NCBI GenBank assembly: GCA_002349525.1
Contig: DEDL01000008.1
Location: 1-64,000 of the forward strand
Length of the DNA: 64,000 nt
Reading direction: 5' to 3'
Source of the DNA: Lachnoclostridium sp. UBA2905
GTDB taxonomy: Bacteria > Bacillota > Clostridia > Lachnospirales > Lachnospiraceae
A program made the position numbers and the translations under genes. The notes below the pieces were generated by a model that had not been told where the DNA came from, did not search any database, and worked only from the letters and a program-made list of their open reading frames with translations. Position 1 is the first letter of the stretch. Every line of letters starts with the position of its first letter. Below are positions 56,720 to 64,000 of this stretch, piece by piece.

Positions 56720-57833
56720 TTACTCATGTTTTGTGTTTATCCATTTTAAATAAGCATTAATAAACGGATCAATATCTCCATCTAAAACTGCAGATACATT
56801 ACCTGTTTCTTCACCGGTTCTATGATCCTTAACCATTGTATATGGCTGCATTACATATGATCTGATCTGACTGCCCCAGCCGATATCAGTAACATCACCA
56901 CGAATGTCATCCTGAAGTGCCTGATTTTCCTGCTGTTTCAGAATATACAGCTTGGCTTTCAGCATCTGCATGGCCTTATCTTTATTCATGTGCTGTGATC
57001 TTTCATTCTGGCACTGTACTACAATTCCTGTTGGGAAATGAGTAATACGTATAGCAGATGATGTCTTGTTGATATGCTGTCCACCTGCTCCGCTTGAACG
57101 ATAAGTATCAATTCTGATATCTTCATCAGCAATCTCTACATCAAGGTCTTCCTCTATGTCCGGCATAACATCGCATGAAACAAATGATGTCTGTCTCTTT
57201 CCAGCTGCATTAAACGGTGATATTCTTACAAGTCTGTGAACACCTTTTTCTGACTTGAGATAGCCATATGCATTATCTCCGTTTATCTGCATAGTAATGG
57301 ACTTAATTCCAGCCTCATCTCCATCAAGAAAATCAAGTATCTCAACAGAAAAGCCTCTTTTTTCAGCCCATCTCTGATACATTCTTGACAGCATGCCCGC
57401 CCAGTCACAGCTTTCCGTACCACCTGCTCCTGCATTCAGTTTAAGTATGGCATTATTATTGTCATATTCTCCTGAAAGAAGTGTGGTAAGTCTGAGATTG
57501 GTAAATTCATCAACAAATTTCTTAAATTCTTCTTCAATTTCAGGAATAAGTGAAGCATCCTCTTCTTCATAACCCATTTCAATAAGAGTTTTTACATCTT
57601 CAAATCTTCCCTCTATTCTGTCATAACCCTCTACAACTGACTTAAGAGACTTAAGTTCCTTCATGCATTCCTGGGATTTTGCAGTATCGTCCCAGAAACC
57701 GGGCTCTTCCATAATTCTTTCTAATTCTTCAATCCTAAGCTTTTTACCAGCCAGGTCAAAGTGAATCCCTCACTTCAACTAATGGTCCCTCATAACCGTT
57801 AAGTTCTACCTTGTAGTTATCAAGTTCTACCAT
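56720..57833 (-). CDS. prfB: Peptide chain release factor 2 (programmed +1 frameshift)
   Basis: Two reading frames make one protein of about 370 residues. The first runs from ATG 57833 (MVELDNYKVELNGYEG, then VRDSL) to an in-frame TGA at 57756-57758. The second continues with DLAGKKLRIEELERIMEEPG and contains the GGQ loop (SSGAGGQHINKTSSAIRI), which releases the peptide. The anticodon-like SPF motif appears in VRISPFNAAGK. RF2 reads UGA and UAA. The frameshift makes production sensitive to its own level. Confidence 0.96.
57756..57768 (-). other. RF2 programmed frameshift site
   Basis: The slippery codon and stop read CTT TGA C, preceded by the Shine-Dalgarno-like GAGGGA six bases before, the standard autoregulatory +1 site of bacterial prfB. 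When RF2 is scarce, ribosomes slip on CTT into the main frame. Confidence 0.95.
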
Positions 57834-57894
57834 TTTTCTCACTTCCATTCTTATATTAAATCTTCAAACAGACCCCAGCCTGCTTATACTTATT

Positions 57895-58015
57895 ATATCT
57901 ATAAGAAGTATAATACCTGTAAATATTATACTTCTTGTAAGACTTATATTTCTTATAGGTCATATACTTTTTATAAGCCCTATACTTCTTATAAGTCCTT
58001 TACTTCGTATCTTAC
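57895..58015 (-). repeat. About 20-base tandem repeats and hairpin between secA and prfB
   Basis: On the minus strand four similar units such as CTTATAAGAAGTATA follow each other, then a perfect 13-base inverted repeat AAGAAGTATAATA / TATTATACTTCTT (57903-57936). There is no T-run, so termination is uncertain. It fills the gap between secA and prfB. Confidence 0.6.
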
Positions 58016-58039
58016 CTTAACTGCTATACTGTCATATTA

Positions 58040-60601
58040 TTACCTGCCGCAGCACTGTTTATACTTTCTTCCGCTTCCGCATGGGCATGGATCATTAGGC
58101 TGTATCTTCTTGCCGGTTCTCCTAACAGGTCCCTTAGGAGCTGAATCATCCTTATTGGTTCCTGTAACCTTGGCAACCTCTTCACGCTCAACCTTCTGTT
58201 CAATCTTAATATGCATAAGAGCCTTAACTGTCTCTTCTCTGATTGCATCTGTCATAGCTTCGAACATATCAAATCCCTGGAACTTATACTCAAGAAGTGG
58301 ATCTCTCTGTCCAAGAGACTGAAGTCCGATACCCTGTCTGAGCTGATCCATATCATCAATATGATCCATCCATTTTCTATCAATTACCTTAAGAAGAATA
58401 ACTCGCTCAACTTCTCTAATCTGTTCAGGATCTGGGAACTCGGCTTCCTTATCTTCGTAGATTCTTACAGCCTCTTCCTTAAGATTCTGAATAAGCACCT
58501 TCTTATTCATTCTCTCCATCTCATCCTTGCTTAATGAAACAGGCTTGATTGGAATTATTGGGATAAGAAGATCATTGAGCTCATTAAAATCCCAGTTTTC
58601 TGTTGTCTGATCATCCCCAATAACTGTATTAACAACATTCTCAACAGTATCTGAAATCATTCTGAAAATAGTATCTCTCATGCTTTCTCCGTCAAGAACT
58701 CGTCTTCTCTCTTTGTAAATGATCTCTCTCTGGTCATTGTTAACCTGGTCGTACTCAAGAAGATTCTTACGGATTCCAAAGTTGTTACTCTCAATCTTCT
58801 TCTGAGCTCTTTCAATTGCATTTGAAAGAGACTTATGGTTAATCTCTTCACCATCTTCAATTCCAAGTGAATTAAATAATGTCATAAGTCTTTCTGAACC
58901 AAAGAGACGCATAAGGTCATCTTCAAGTGAAATATAGAACCTAGACTCTCCCGGATCTCCCTGACGACCTGCACGTCCACGGAGCTGATTATCAATACGT
59001 CTTGACTCATGTCTTTCAGTTCCGATTATCTTAAGTCCTCCAAGCTCCTTAACACCTTCACCAAGTTTAATATCAGTACCACGTCCTGCCATGTTTGTAG
59101 CGATAGTAACAGCACCCATCTGTCCTGCATCTGCAACTATCTCAGCCTCTAACTCGTGGAACTTGGCATTAAGTACTTTGTGTGGAATACCACGTTTTTT
59201 AAGAAGTTCACTTACTTCTTCTGAAGATTCAATTGTAATTGTACCTACAAGAACAGGCTGTCCCATCTTATATGATTCAGCTACTTCATCAGCAACTGCA
59301 TTAAGCTTTTCTCTCTTTGTCTTATATACAACATCATTATGGTCAATACGCTGTACCGGAAGATTTGTTGGAACCTCAACAACGTCCATTCCATATATGT
59401 CACGGAATTCCTTTTCTTCAGTAATAGCAGTACCTGTCATACCTGACTTCTTATTGTACTTATTGAAGAAGTTCTGGAATGTAATTGTAGCAAGTGTCTT
59501 ACTTTCTCTCTTAACCTTAACATGCTCTTTAGCCTCTATAGCCTGGTGAAGTCCATCTGAGAATCTTCTTCCCGGCATGATACGTCCTGTAAATTCATCA
59601 ACGATAACAACCTTATCATCCTGAACTACATAGTCTTTATCCCTGAACATAAGGTTATGTGCTCTAAGTGCAAGATCAACATTATGCTGTACTTCAAGGT
59701 TTTCCGGATCTGCCAGGTTTTCAAGACCAAAGAATCTCTCAACCTTTTTAACACCAGCTTCTGTAAGAGTAACAAGCTTTTCCTTCTCATTTACAACAAA
59801 GTCACCTGTCTCCTGCTCATCCTCGCCCATCATGTAATCCATCTTGGACATCTCTTTAGCAGTACCCTTTTCAAGCTGTCTTGCAAGAATATCACATGCT
59901 TCATAAAGCTTTGTTGACTTACCACTCTGACCAGATATGATAAGTGGTGTTCTGGCTTCATCGATAAGAACTGAGTCAACCTCATCGATGATTGCATAGT
60001 TAAGATCTCGCTGAACCAGCTTTTCCTTATATATAACCATGTTATCTCTCAGATAATCAAATCCAAGTTCATTGTTAGTTGCATAAGTAATATCACAATT
60101 GTAAGCTTCACGACGGGCATCGTTATCCATATCATTGAGGATTACTCCAACTGTAAGGCCAAGGAATCTGTGAATCTGTCCCATCCATTCAGCATCACGC
60201 TTTGCAAGATAGTCATTGACTGTTACTACATGTACACCCTTGCCTGTAAGTGCATTAAGATATGCAGGAAGTGTTGATACGAGAGTTTTACCTTCACCTG
60301 TTCTCATCTCAGTAATACGACCCTGATGAAGAATTACACCACCAATAAGCTGTACACGGAAATGACGCATATTAAGGACACGCTTTCCTGCCTCTCTTAC
60401 TGTCGCATAAGCTTCAGGAAGAATACTGTCAAGTGATTCTCCATCTGCAATTCTTTTCTTATATTCTTCTGTTTTCGCTCTAAGCTCACTATCTGAAAGT
60501 GCTTCGAACTCAGGCTCTAAACTTTCTATTTTATTAACTATAGGTATTATACGTTTTACTTCTCTTTCGCTATGGCTTTTAAAGATTTTTTTTAATTTCA
60601 T
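58040..60601 (-). CDS. secA: SecA protein-export ATPase
   Basis: The 853-residue motor of the Sec pathway. Motifs: Walker A region [38 protein letters not shown], a preprotein cross-linking domain, [36 protein letters not shown] and a C-terminal zinc/SecB-type tail ([13 protein letters not shown]). GGAGAAG precedes the ATG. It is preceded by the hpf terminator and so forms its own unit. Confidence 0.97.
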   Translation of the reverse strand: MKLKKIFKSHSEREVKRIIPIVNKIESLEPEFEALSDSELRAKTEEYKKRIADGESLDSILPEAYATVREAGKRVLNMRHFRVQLIGGVILHQGRITEMRTGEGKTLVSTLPAYLNALTGKGVHVVTVNDYLAKRDAEWMGQIHRFLGLTVGVILNDMDNDARREAYNCDITYATNNELGFDYLRDNMVIYKEKLVQRDLNYAIIDEVDSVLIDEARTPLIISGQSGKSTKLYEACDILARQLEKGTAKEMSKMDYMMGEDEQETGDFVVNEKEKLVTLTEAGVKKVERFFGLENLADPENLEVQHNVDLALRAHNLMFRDKDYVVQDDKVVIVDEFTGRIMPGRRFSDGLHQAIEAKEHVKVKRESKTLATITFQNFFNKYNKKSGMTGTAITEEKEFRDIYGMDVVEVPTNLPVQRIDHNDVVYKTKREKLNAVADEVAESYKMGQPVLVGTITIESSEEVSELLKKRGIPHKVLNAKFHELEAEIVADAGQMGAVTIATNMAGRGTDIKLGEGVKELGGLKIIGTERHESRRIDNQLRGRAGRQGDPGESRFYISLEDDLMRLFGSERLMTLFNSLGIEDGEEINHKSLSNAIERAQKKIESNNFGIRKNLLEYDQVNNDQREIIYKERRRVLDGESMRDTIFRMISDTVENVVNTVIGDDQTTENWDFNELNDLLIPIIPIKPVSLSKDEMERMNKKVLIQNLKEEAVRIYEDKEAEFPDPEQIREVERVILLKVIDRKWMDHIDDMDQLRQGIGLQSLGQRDPLLEYKFQGFDMFEAMTDAIREETVKALMHIKIEQKVEREEVAKVTGTNKDDSAPKGPVRRTGKKIQPNDPCPCGSGRKYKQCCGR

Positions 60602-60720
60602 ATTTTACTTCTCCTGCAATTTGTCCATTATTCGAGATAAACAGTCCCAAGTTATTGTAACATCACGTTTCTTTAAATTCAAGTACAAGTTTCACCCGTA
60701 CAAATTAAGCAAAGCAAAAA

Positions 60721-60768
60721 GGAGTGTCTCCAGATAAATGACCTGTATCATCTATCTGACGGCACTCC
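60721..60768 (-). terminator. Rho-independent terminator of hpf
   Basis: GGAGTG and CACTCC close a long imperfect stem with inner arms CAGATAGATGA and TCATTTATCTG, followed by TTTTT on the minus strand (60716-60720). Confidence 0.85.
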
Positions 60769-60837
60769 CTGTCAGTTCACATTATTGTATTGCTTTGTTG
60801 TGCTGCTATACTGCTTTATTGCATTGCTGCATCTATT

Positions 60838-61362
60838 CTAGCACTCAGGCTCAATAAGTCCGAATGTGTTACCCTTTCTCTTGTATACAACATTAACTTC
60901 GTCTGTCTCAGCATTGCGGAACACGAAGAAATTATGTCCTAAGAGTTCCATCTGTACGCATGCTTCTTCAACGTCCATTGGTTTAACAGCAAATCTCTTT
61001 GTTCTGACAATCTTAATCTCTTCATCGTCTACTTCTTCTTCAATGAATTCTTTGCTGAGATTAACTGTTGCCTGCTGTCTCTCTATAATCTTTGTTTTAT
61101 ATCTTCTGAGCTGTCTCTCGATTATCTCTTCAACAAGATCTATTGAAACGTACATATCGTTGCTTTCCTGTTCAGCTCTTACAATATTTCCTTTCATTGG
61201 AATTGTAACTTCGATTTTCTGTCTGTCCTTCTGTGTACTGAGAGTAACATGAATCTCTGTATCTTCTGTAAAATACTTATCTAATTTTCCTATCTTCTCC
61301 TCTACTGCTGTCTTTAATCCTTCTGTAACCTCAATATTTTTTCCACTAATGATAAATTTCAT
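60838..61362 (-). CDS. hpf: Long ribosome hibernation promoting factor
   Basis: With the ATG at 61362 (GAGGGAG before it) the product is 174 residues. The N-terminal domain (MKFIISGKNIEVTEGLKTAV, HVTLSTQKDRQKIEVTI) binds the 30S decoding region; the C-terminal domain (IVRTKRFAVKPMDVEEACVQ, LGHNFFVFRNAETDEVNVVY) dimerises ribosomes into 100S particles. This is the long form typical of Firmicutes. It has a 600-base upstream gap with DnaA-box-like sequences and a dispersed repeat. Confidence 0.95.
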   Translation of the reverse strand: MKFIISGKNIEVTEGLKTAVEEKIGKLDKYFTEDTEIHVTLSTQKDRQKIEVTIPMKGNIVRAEQESNDMYVSIDLVEEIIERQLRRYKTKIIERQQATVNLSKEFIEEEVDDEEIKIVRTKRFAVKPMDVEEACVQMELLGHNFFVFRNAETDEVNVVYKRKGNTFGLIEPEC

Positions 61363-61469
61363 TGTAATCAACTCCCTCAAGCGTATTGGTCATTTTCATG
61401 ACCTGATTACATTATAACATATTTATTTTATTTTACAAGAATTATCACACTTTTTTCATATCTTATTTA

Positions 61470-61588
61470 TCTCAGATAAAGGCTTCGCGATAATGTGTAG
61501 TGATGTGCATTGATGTATAGTGATTCTGAGAAGAATATGTCAGCTTAGGCGACCAAAATCACGCACCCGGTCTCACCTGCGTTCAATC
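61470..61588 (-). repeat. Dispersed structured repeat, family B (copy B3)
   Basis: On the minus strand GAACGCAGGTGAGACCGGGT, GCGTGATTTTGGTC and CTAAGCTGACAT match the front of copy B1 in the same order, and TTTATCTGAGATAA resembles its end. The central part is replaced or heavily changed. It lies about 110-225 bases upstream of hpf. Confidence 0.65.
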
Positions 61589-61743
61589 TAAGCAGAAAAA
61601 ATGATACAGCTGTATTATATCAGATTATTTTCGCAATTATATCTACAATTCAAATGTCAAGAACTTTCTCAAAATTAATAAATTTAATATTTTTTTTATT
61701 TGTGTGTACATATATTAATTTGTCTACAGATGTATGATAAATA

Positions 61744-61841
61744 GGTGGATAACGTGAATAACTTCGTGAATAACTCTAATTATCGTGCCTATTTACCCCC
61801 TGAAAACGTGGATAACTTTTACTTGTACAACTTTTTCCACA
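61744..61841. promoter_or_regulatory. Cluster of DnaA-box-like sequences
   Basis: Five near matches to the DnaA box (TTATCCACA or its complement TGTGGATAA) lie within 98 bases: GGTGGATAA (61744), CGTGAATAA (61753 and 61765), CGTGGATAA (61807) and TTTTCCACA (61833). Three are at one or no more than one mismatch, two at two mismatches. An AT-rich stretch lies beside them at about 61675-61735. No dnaA or dnaN gene is near. This occupies the gap between spoVAC and hpf. Confidence 0.45.
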
Positions 61842-61962
61842 TTTTCGAACAAATATTCCGAAATTATGTTTCTGGCATTTTCTCTGATTTTGCACATGTT
61901 CATTCATATTTATAAACATTCTACAAACTCGTATCAGGCATTTTGCCAGTAAGTTTTTCAAA

Positions 61963-62496
61963 TTATCTGATAATTAACACTTTTAAAAGCCAGTAAACAA
62001 ATCCAAGCACCGACGAGGTAAATATACCATATAAGATAACAGGTCCGGCAATTGTAAATATTTTGCATCCTATGCCAAATATCTTTCCTTCCTTCTGATA
62101 TTCTATAGCCGGGGATGCCACTGAGTTTGCAAAGCCTGTAATCGGAACTATAACTCCTGCTCCCGAAAATTTTGCAATTTTTGAAAACAGGCCAAAGCCT
62201 GTCAGAATTACACTTATCAGTATCAGGGTAAGGGTTTCATATAAACCCGCAATATCCTTGTCAAAACCCATATATCTGTACATGTCTGTAAGTCCCTGGC
62301 CAATTACACACACAAGCCCCCCGGTAAGAAATGCTCTTATAATATCCGGCAGAGGTTTTCTCTGTGGTGTCACATGGTCTACGTATGCACTATACAACTC
62401 ATTTCTCTTTTCCTTGTCAGTTTCCGATAGTACTTTTTTTATTTCCATTTCGCCTTGTTTGTAGGATAGTCTCTGACCGTCATCATATATACTCAT
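61963..62496 (-). CDS. spoVAC: Stage V sporulation protein AC
   Basis: The 177-residue membrane protein has the SpoVAC pattern: YAYVDHVTPQRKPL-like front (SAYVDHVTPQRKPLPDIIRA), then FLTGGLVCVIGQGLTDMY and several membrane helices (VILTGFGLFSKIAKFSGAGV, PITGFANSVASPAIEYQKEG). SpoVA proteins form the channel that loads and releases dipicolinic acid in spores. AAAGGAG lies before the ATG. No spoVAD follows; the next 600 bases hold no gene. Confidence 0.93.
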   Translation of the reverse strand: MSIYDDGQRLSYKQGEMEIKKVLSETDKEKRNELYSAYVDHVTPQRKPLPDIIRAFLTGGLVCVIGQGLTDMYRYMGFDKDIAGLYETLTLILISVILTGFGLFSKIAKFSGAGVIVPITGFANSVASPAIEYQKEGKIFGIGCKIFTIAGPVILYGIFTSSVLGFVYWLLKVLIIR

Positions 62497-62556
62497 TTTC
62501 CGCTCCTTTGCATGTAGATTTATTTAGCCTTAATTTTCAAGTCGAAGGCTGCCAGC

Positions 62557-62976
62557 CTAGCACCCACCAAATGTAAAGCCTAACAGGGAGCCGGCAAACT
62601 TGCCTGCAGCTATGGCTGTAACTATATAGGGAAGTCCTTTTACCAGACCCACCCTGTTTATAAGAATCGGAAACACCTTAAGCACTTCCGCCAGAGCCAT
62701 TGCAAGGCAGCCTACAAATACTCCTGAAAACAGGCCATAGACTATAATCCCCGTATATCCAAGCGGAAGACTTATCTGGTAAATATATATTATATTACCT
62801 ATGCTTCCACCTGCCACAATCATATTTTCATATACACTGATGTACTTTGCAGTCCTTGTTCTTTCTGCAAGTCTTGTGAATATTCCAATCATAACAATAA
62901 AGGCAAATGTACCGGCAGCAACCATTCCCCCTGCCGAAAGGCCACATATTACCAAAAAGAGGTTTTTAAGAAACAT
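62557..62976 (-). CDS. spoVAB: Stage V sporulation protein AB
   Basis: With the ATG at 62976 (GGGAGG before it) the product is 139 residues with about four membrane helices (LVICGLSAGGMVAAGTFAFI; GIIVYGLFSGVFVGCLAMAL). Size and place after spoVAA match SpoVAB. The start overlaps the end of spoVAA by 11 bases, so translation is coupled. A longer reading from 63021 would overlap further and lacks a ribosome site. Confidence 0.9.
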   Translation of the reverse strand: MFLKNLFLVICGLSAGGMVAAGTFAFIVMIGIFTRLAERTRTAKYISVYENMIVAGGSIGNIIYIYQISLPLGYTGIIVYGLFSGVFVGCLAMALAEVLKVFPILINRVGLVKGLPYIVTAIAAGKFAGSLLGFTFGGC

Positions 62977-63622
62977 CAATAGTCTTGCCCTCCCTGGAAG
63001 CATCTTCAATAATCGCCTCATTTACCTGTTTTTCATAACTTCGCATCTCCACATGAATAGGTGTGGGATCCATTATAAGCTTTCTCCTGTTAAAATGATT
63101 AAAGAAAACCATTATTCCAATGGGTAGTCCTATGCAATAGGAAAGCTCAAGTATGGTCAGACTTCCTTTCTTATCAACACCCATAAACCATAGATATATA
63201 CTGTCAAATATTTCAGAAACACTGACATCCACATTAAATGTCATTATTGTAAATGCAGCTCCTATAAATGATACAATTCCAACAAATACAGCCTTAAAAT
63301 ATTCAAATGCAGGATGCTTAACACCACTATTTTGAGTCACCTTTGCATCCTGTGGCGGAACATATTCTATTATAAAATCCTTCTCTCCCTCATTTATAAC
63401 AGTAATATCCTGTCTTTTTCTATGAATCAGTTCCACAACCTTCATAAATGTCATTGCATAATTACTGTTTGATGTAGTTTCTATATTAAGTATCATTATA
63501 TTTGAAAGTTCCTTTGCCACATCAAATTTGGCACAGTGAAGTTTTGCTATGTCTGAAAGCAGGACCTTTTTCTTATTTACTTCTACATGCTGCTCTATCT
63601 TTATATATAATTCCGTACTCAT
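62966..63622 (-). CDS. spoVAA: Stage V sporulation protein AA
   Basis: With the ATG at 63622 (GGAG before it) the product is 218 residues. A soluble N-terminal domain (TELYIKIEQHVEVNKKKVLL, KLHCAKFD) is followed by two membrane helices (AVFVGIVSFIGAAFTIMTFN; LSYCIGLPIGIMVFFNHF), as in SpoVAA. It overlaps the stop of a 48-residue membrane ORF (ATGA). It is likely transcribed in the forespore with the sigma factor gene upstream. Confidence 0.9.
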   Translation of the reverse strand: MSTELYIKIEQHVEVNKKKVLLSDIAKLHCAKFDVAKELSNIMILNIETTSNSNYAMTFMKVVELIHRKRQDITVINEGEKDFIIEYVPPQDAKVTQNSGVKHPAFEYFKAVFVGIVSFIGAAFTIMTFNVDVSVSEIFDSIYLWFMGVDKKGSLTILELSYCIGLPIGIMVFFNHFNRRKLIMDPTPIHVEMRSYEKQVNEAIIEDASREGKTIDVS

Positions 63623-63765
63623 ATAAGCATCTCCAGTTCCCTTGTATGCTTCCACACAAGTACTCCCTTGCTAATCGCCCTGCTTTCCTCATGCCAGTAA
63701 AAAAACATAACCACCGCAAATGCAAGCATCATAACTATCATAAATACAGTCAGCGTCTTTTTCAT
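63619..63765 (-). CDS. Small single-span membrane protein between sigF and spoVAA
   Basis: A 48-residue ORF with a strong ribosome site (AAGGAG six bases before the ATG) and one membrane helix (TLTVFMIVMMLAFAVVMFFYW), followed by a short charged tail (HEESRAISKGVLVWKHTREL). Its stop overlaps the spoVAA start as ATGA, and it lies 76 bases after the sigma factor stop, so it is almost surely part of the same sporulation operon. I know of no named protein at this place. Confidence 0.7.
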   Translation of the reverse strand: MKKTLTVFMIVMMLAFAVVMFFYWHEESRAISKGVLVWKHTRELEMLI

Positions 63766-63841
63766 AACTACTCCTTCACCAATATTGTCTGTCATTTCAC
63801 AGTTTATATGACATTAGTATGTGGAAGGTTGTCCATTTTAT

Positions 63842-64000
63842 TCATGAACAATACAGATTTCTAAGCTTTGCAAGAATTTTCTTTTCATTTCGCGACACCT
63901 GCACCTGACTCATGCCAAGCATTTTCGCTACCTCTGTCTGGGTTTTTTCCTGATAATAGCGAATCTCTATAAGCTTGCGCTCATTTTCCTTAAGCTCTCC
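63842..64000 (-). CDS. sigF: Sporulation sigma factor SigF, C-terminal part
   Basis: The visible 52 codons code for sigma region 4: ELKENERKLIEIRYYQEKTQ, TEVAKMLGMSQVQVSRNEKK, ILAKLRNLYCS. The helix-turn-helix with SQVQVSR is typical of forespore sigma factors. Placement directly before spoVAA matches the order sigF (spoIIAC) - spoVAA known from Bacillus. SigG is the alternative. The gene continues beyond the window. Confidence 0.8.
   Translation of the reverse strand, partial: GELKENERKLIEIRYYQEKTQTEVAKMLGMSQVQVSRNEKKILAKLRNLYCS

Noticed and set aside
61381..61960. Possible raiA-motif RNA or other structured RNA before hpf
   Set aside because: The place is right for such an RNA, but I could not match a known consensus; only the B3 repeat and DnaA-like boxes are visible. 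A covariance search would decide.
61776..61961. 61-residue minus-strand ORF after spoVAC
   Set aside because: Low-complexity translation of AT-rich DNA that holds the DnaA-like boxes; no similarity to SpoVAD.
62525..62560. TTTTCAAGTCGAAGGCTGCC as another family B copy
   Set aside because: Only the first 10-12 bases match copy B1; too short to separate from chance.
1..64000. CRISPR array
   Set aside because: The tandem repeats present (15, 20, 44 and 45 bases) have no unique spacers between units, and no cas genes occur.
1..64000. tRNA or rRNA genes
   Set aside because: No intergenic stretch showed a TTCGA arm with matching acceptor ends or rRNA-like conserved blocks by eye.

Overview
The window looks like a chromosomal segment of a low-GC Gram-positive bacterium of the class Clostridia, most likely family Lachnospiraceae. 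This rests on strong Shine-Dalgarno sites (GGAGG) before most genes, sporulation genes (end of sigF, then spoVAA-spoVAB-spoVAC), secreted proteins with Lys-rich Ig-like or leucine-rich-repeat ends of a kind common in gut Lachnospiraceae, and a YtfQ-like sugar ABC system beside family 43 glycoside hydrolases. The species cannot be fixed from the sequence alone. Almost everything from 16.5 kb rightwards is transcribed leftwards (minus strand); the glycoside hydrolase family 3 gene at 47 kb is the main exception.

Region 1 (1-16.5 kb) is accessory DNA rich in decayed elements. It holds two remnants of IS1380-family transposases, an IS200/IS605 element with an apparently intact tnpB and a broken tnpA, a PD-(D/E)XK/AAA-ATPase gene, a frameshifted leucine-rich-repeat lipoprotein, and a mosaic ORF joining ricin-lectin, AgrB, subtilase and DUF6765-like pieces. 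At its centre is an agr-type peptide quorum-sensing locus: a small agrD gene reads left, and agrB, a LytTR response regulator and a GHKL kinase (frameshifted) read right. The 254-base space between them carries two mirror-image pairs of direct repeats with 21-base spacing and matching promoter boxes, which are very likely the regulator's binding sites.

Region 2 (16.5-33.8 kb) is a Gram-positive carbohydrate utilisation locus for arabinose-containing polysaccharide. It contains a CFI-box protein, a YesM-type kinase with an AraC-type response regulator, a galactofuranose/ribose-type ABC importer (binding protein, ATPase, two permeases), a second binding lipoprotein, a CBM22-like surface protein, a secreted GH43, a cytoplasmic GH43 and an asparaginase with an internal minisatellite.

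Region 3 (33.8-64 kb) is mostly housekeeping: AEC transporter, ClpB, LeuS, an L,D-transpeptidase, a calcium-type P-ATPase, Tex, GH3 and GH31 glycosidases, a YhfC-like membrane protein, aspartate kinase, a phosphoglycerate-mutase-like probable homoserine kinase, homoserine dehydrogenase, RF2 (with its programmed frameshift), SecA, long HPF and the spoVA genes.

Two patterns cut across the regions. First, a family of 100-240 base structured repeats is scattered through intergenic spaces (about 1, 2.3, 7.6, 15.9, 37.6, 44.4, 47.1 and 61.5 kb). Their ends resemble the ends of the tnpA-tnpB element, so they look like non-autonomous IS200/IS605 derivatives. Second, there are short-period minisatellites (15 or 45 bases) inside the asparaginase and GH31 genes and just after tex.
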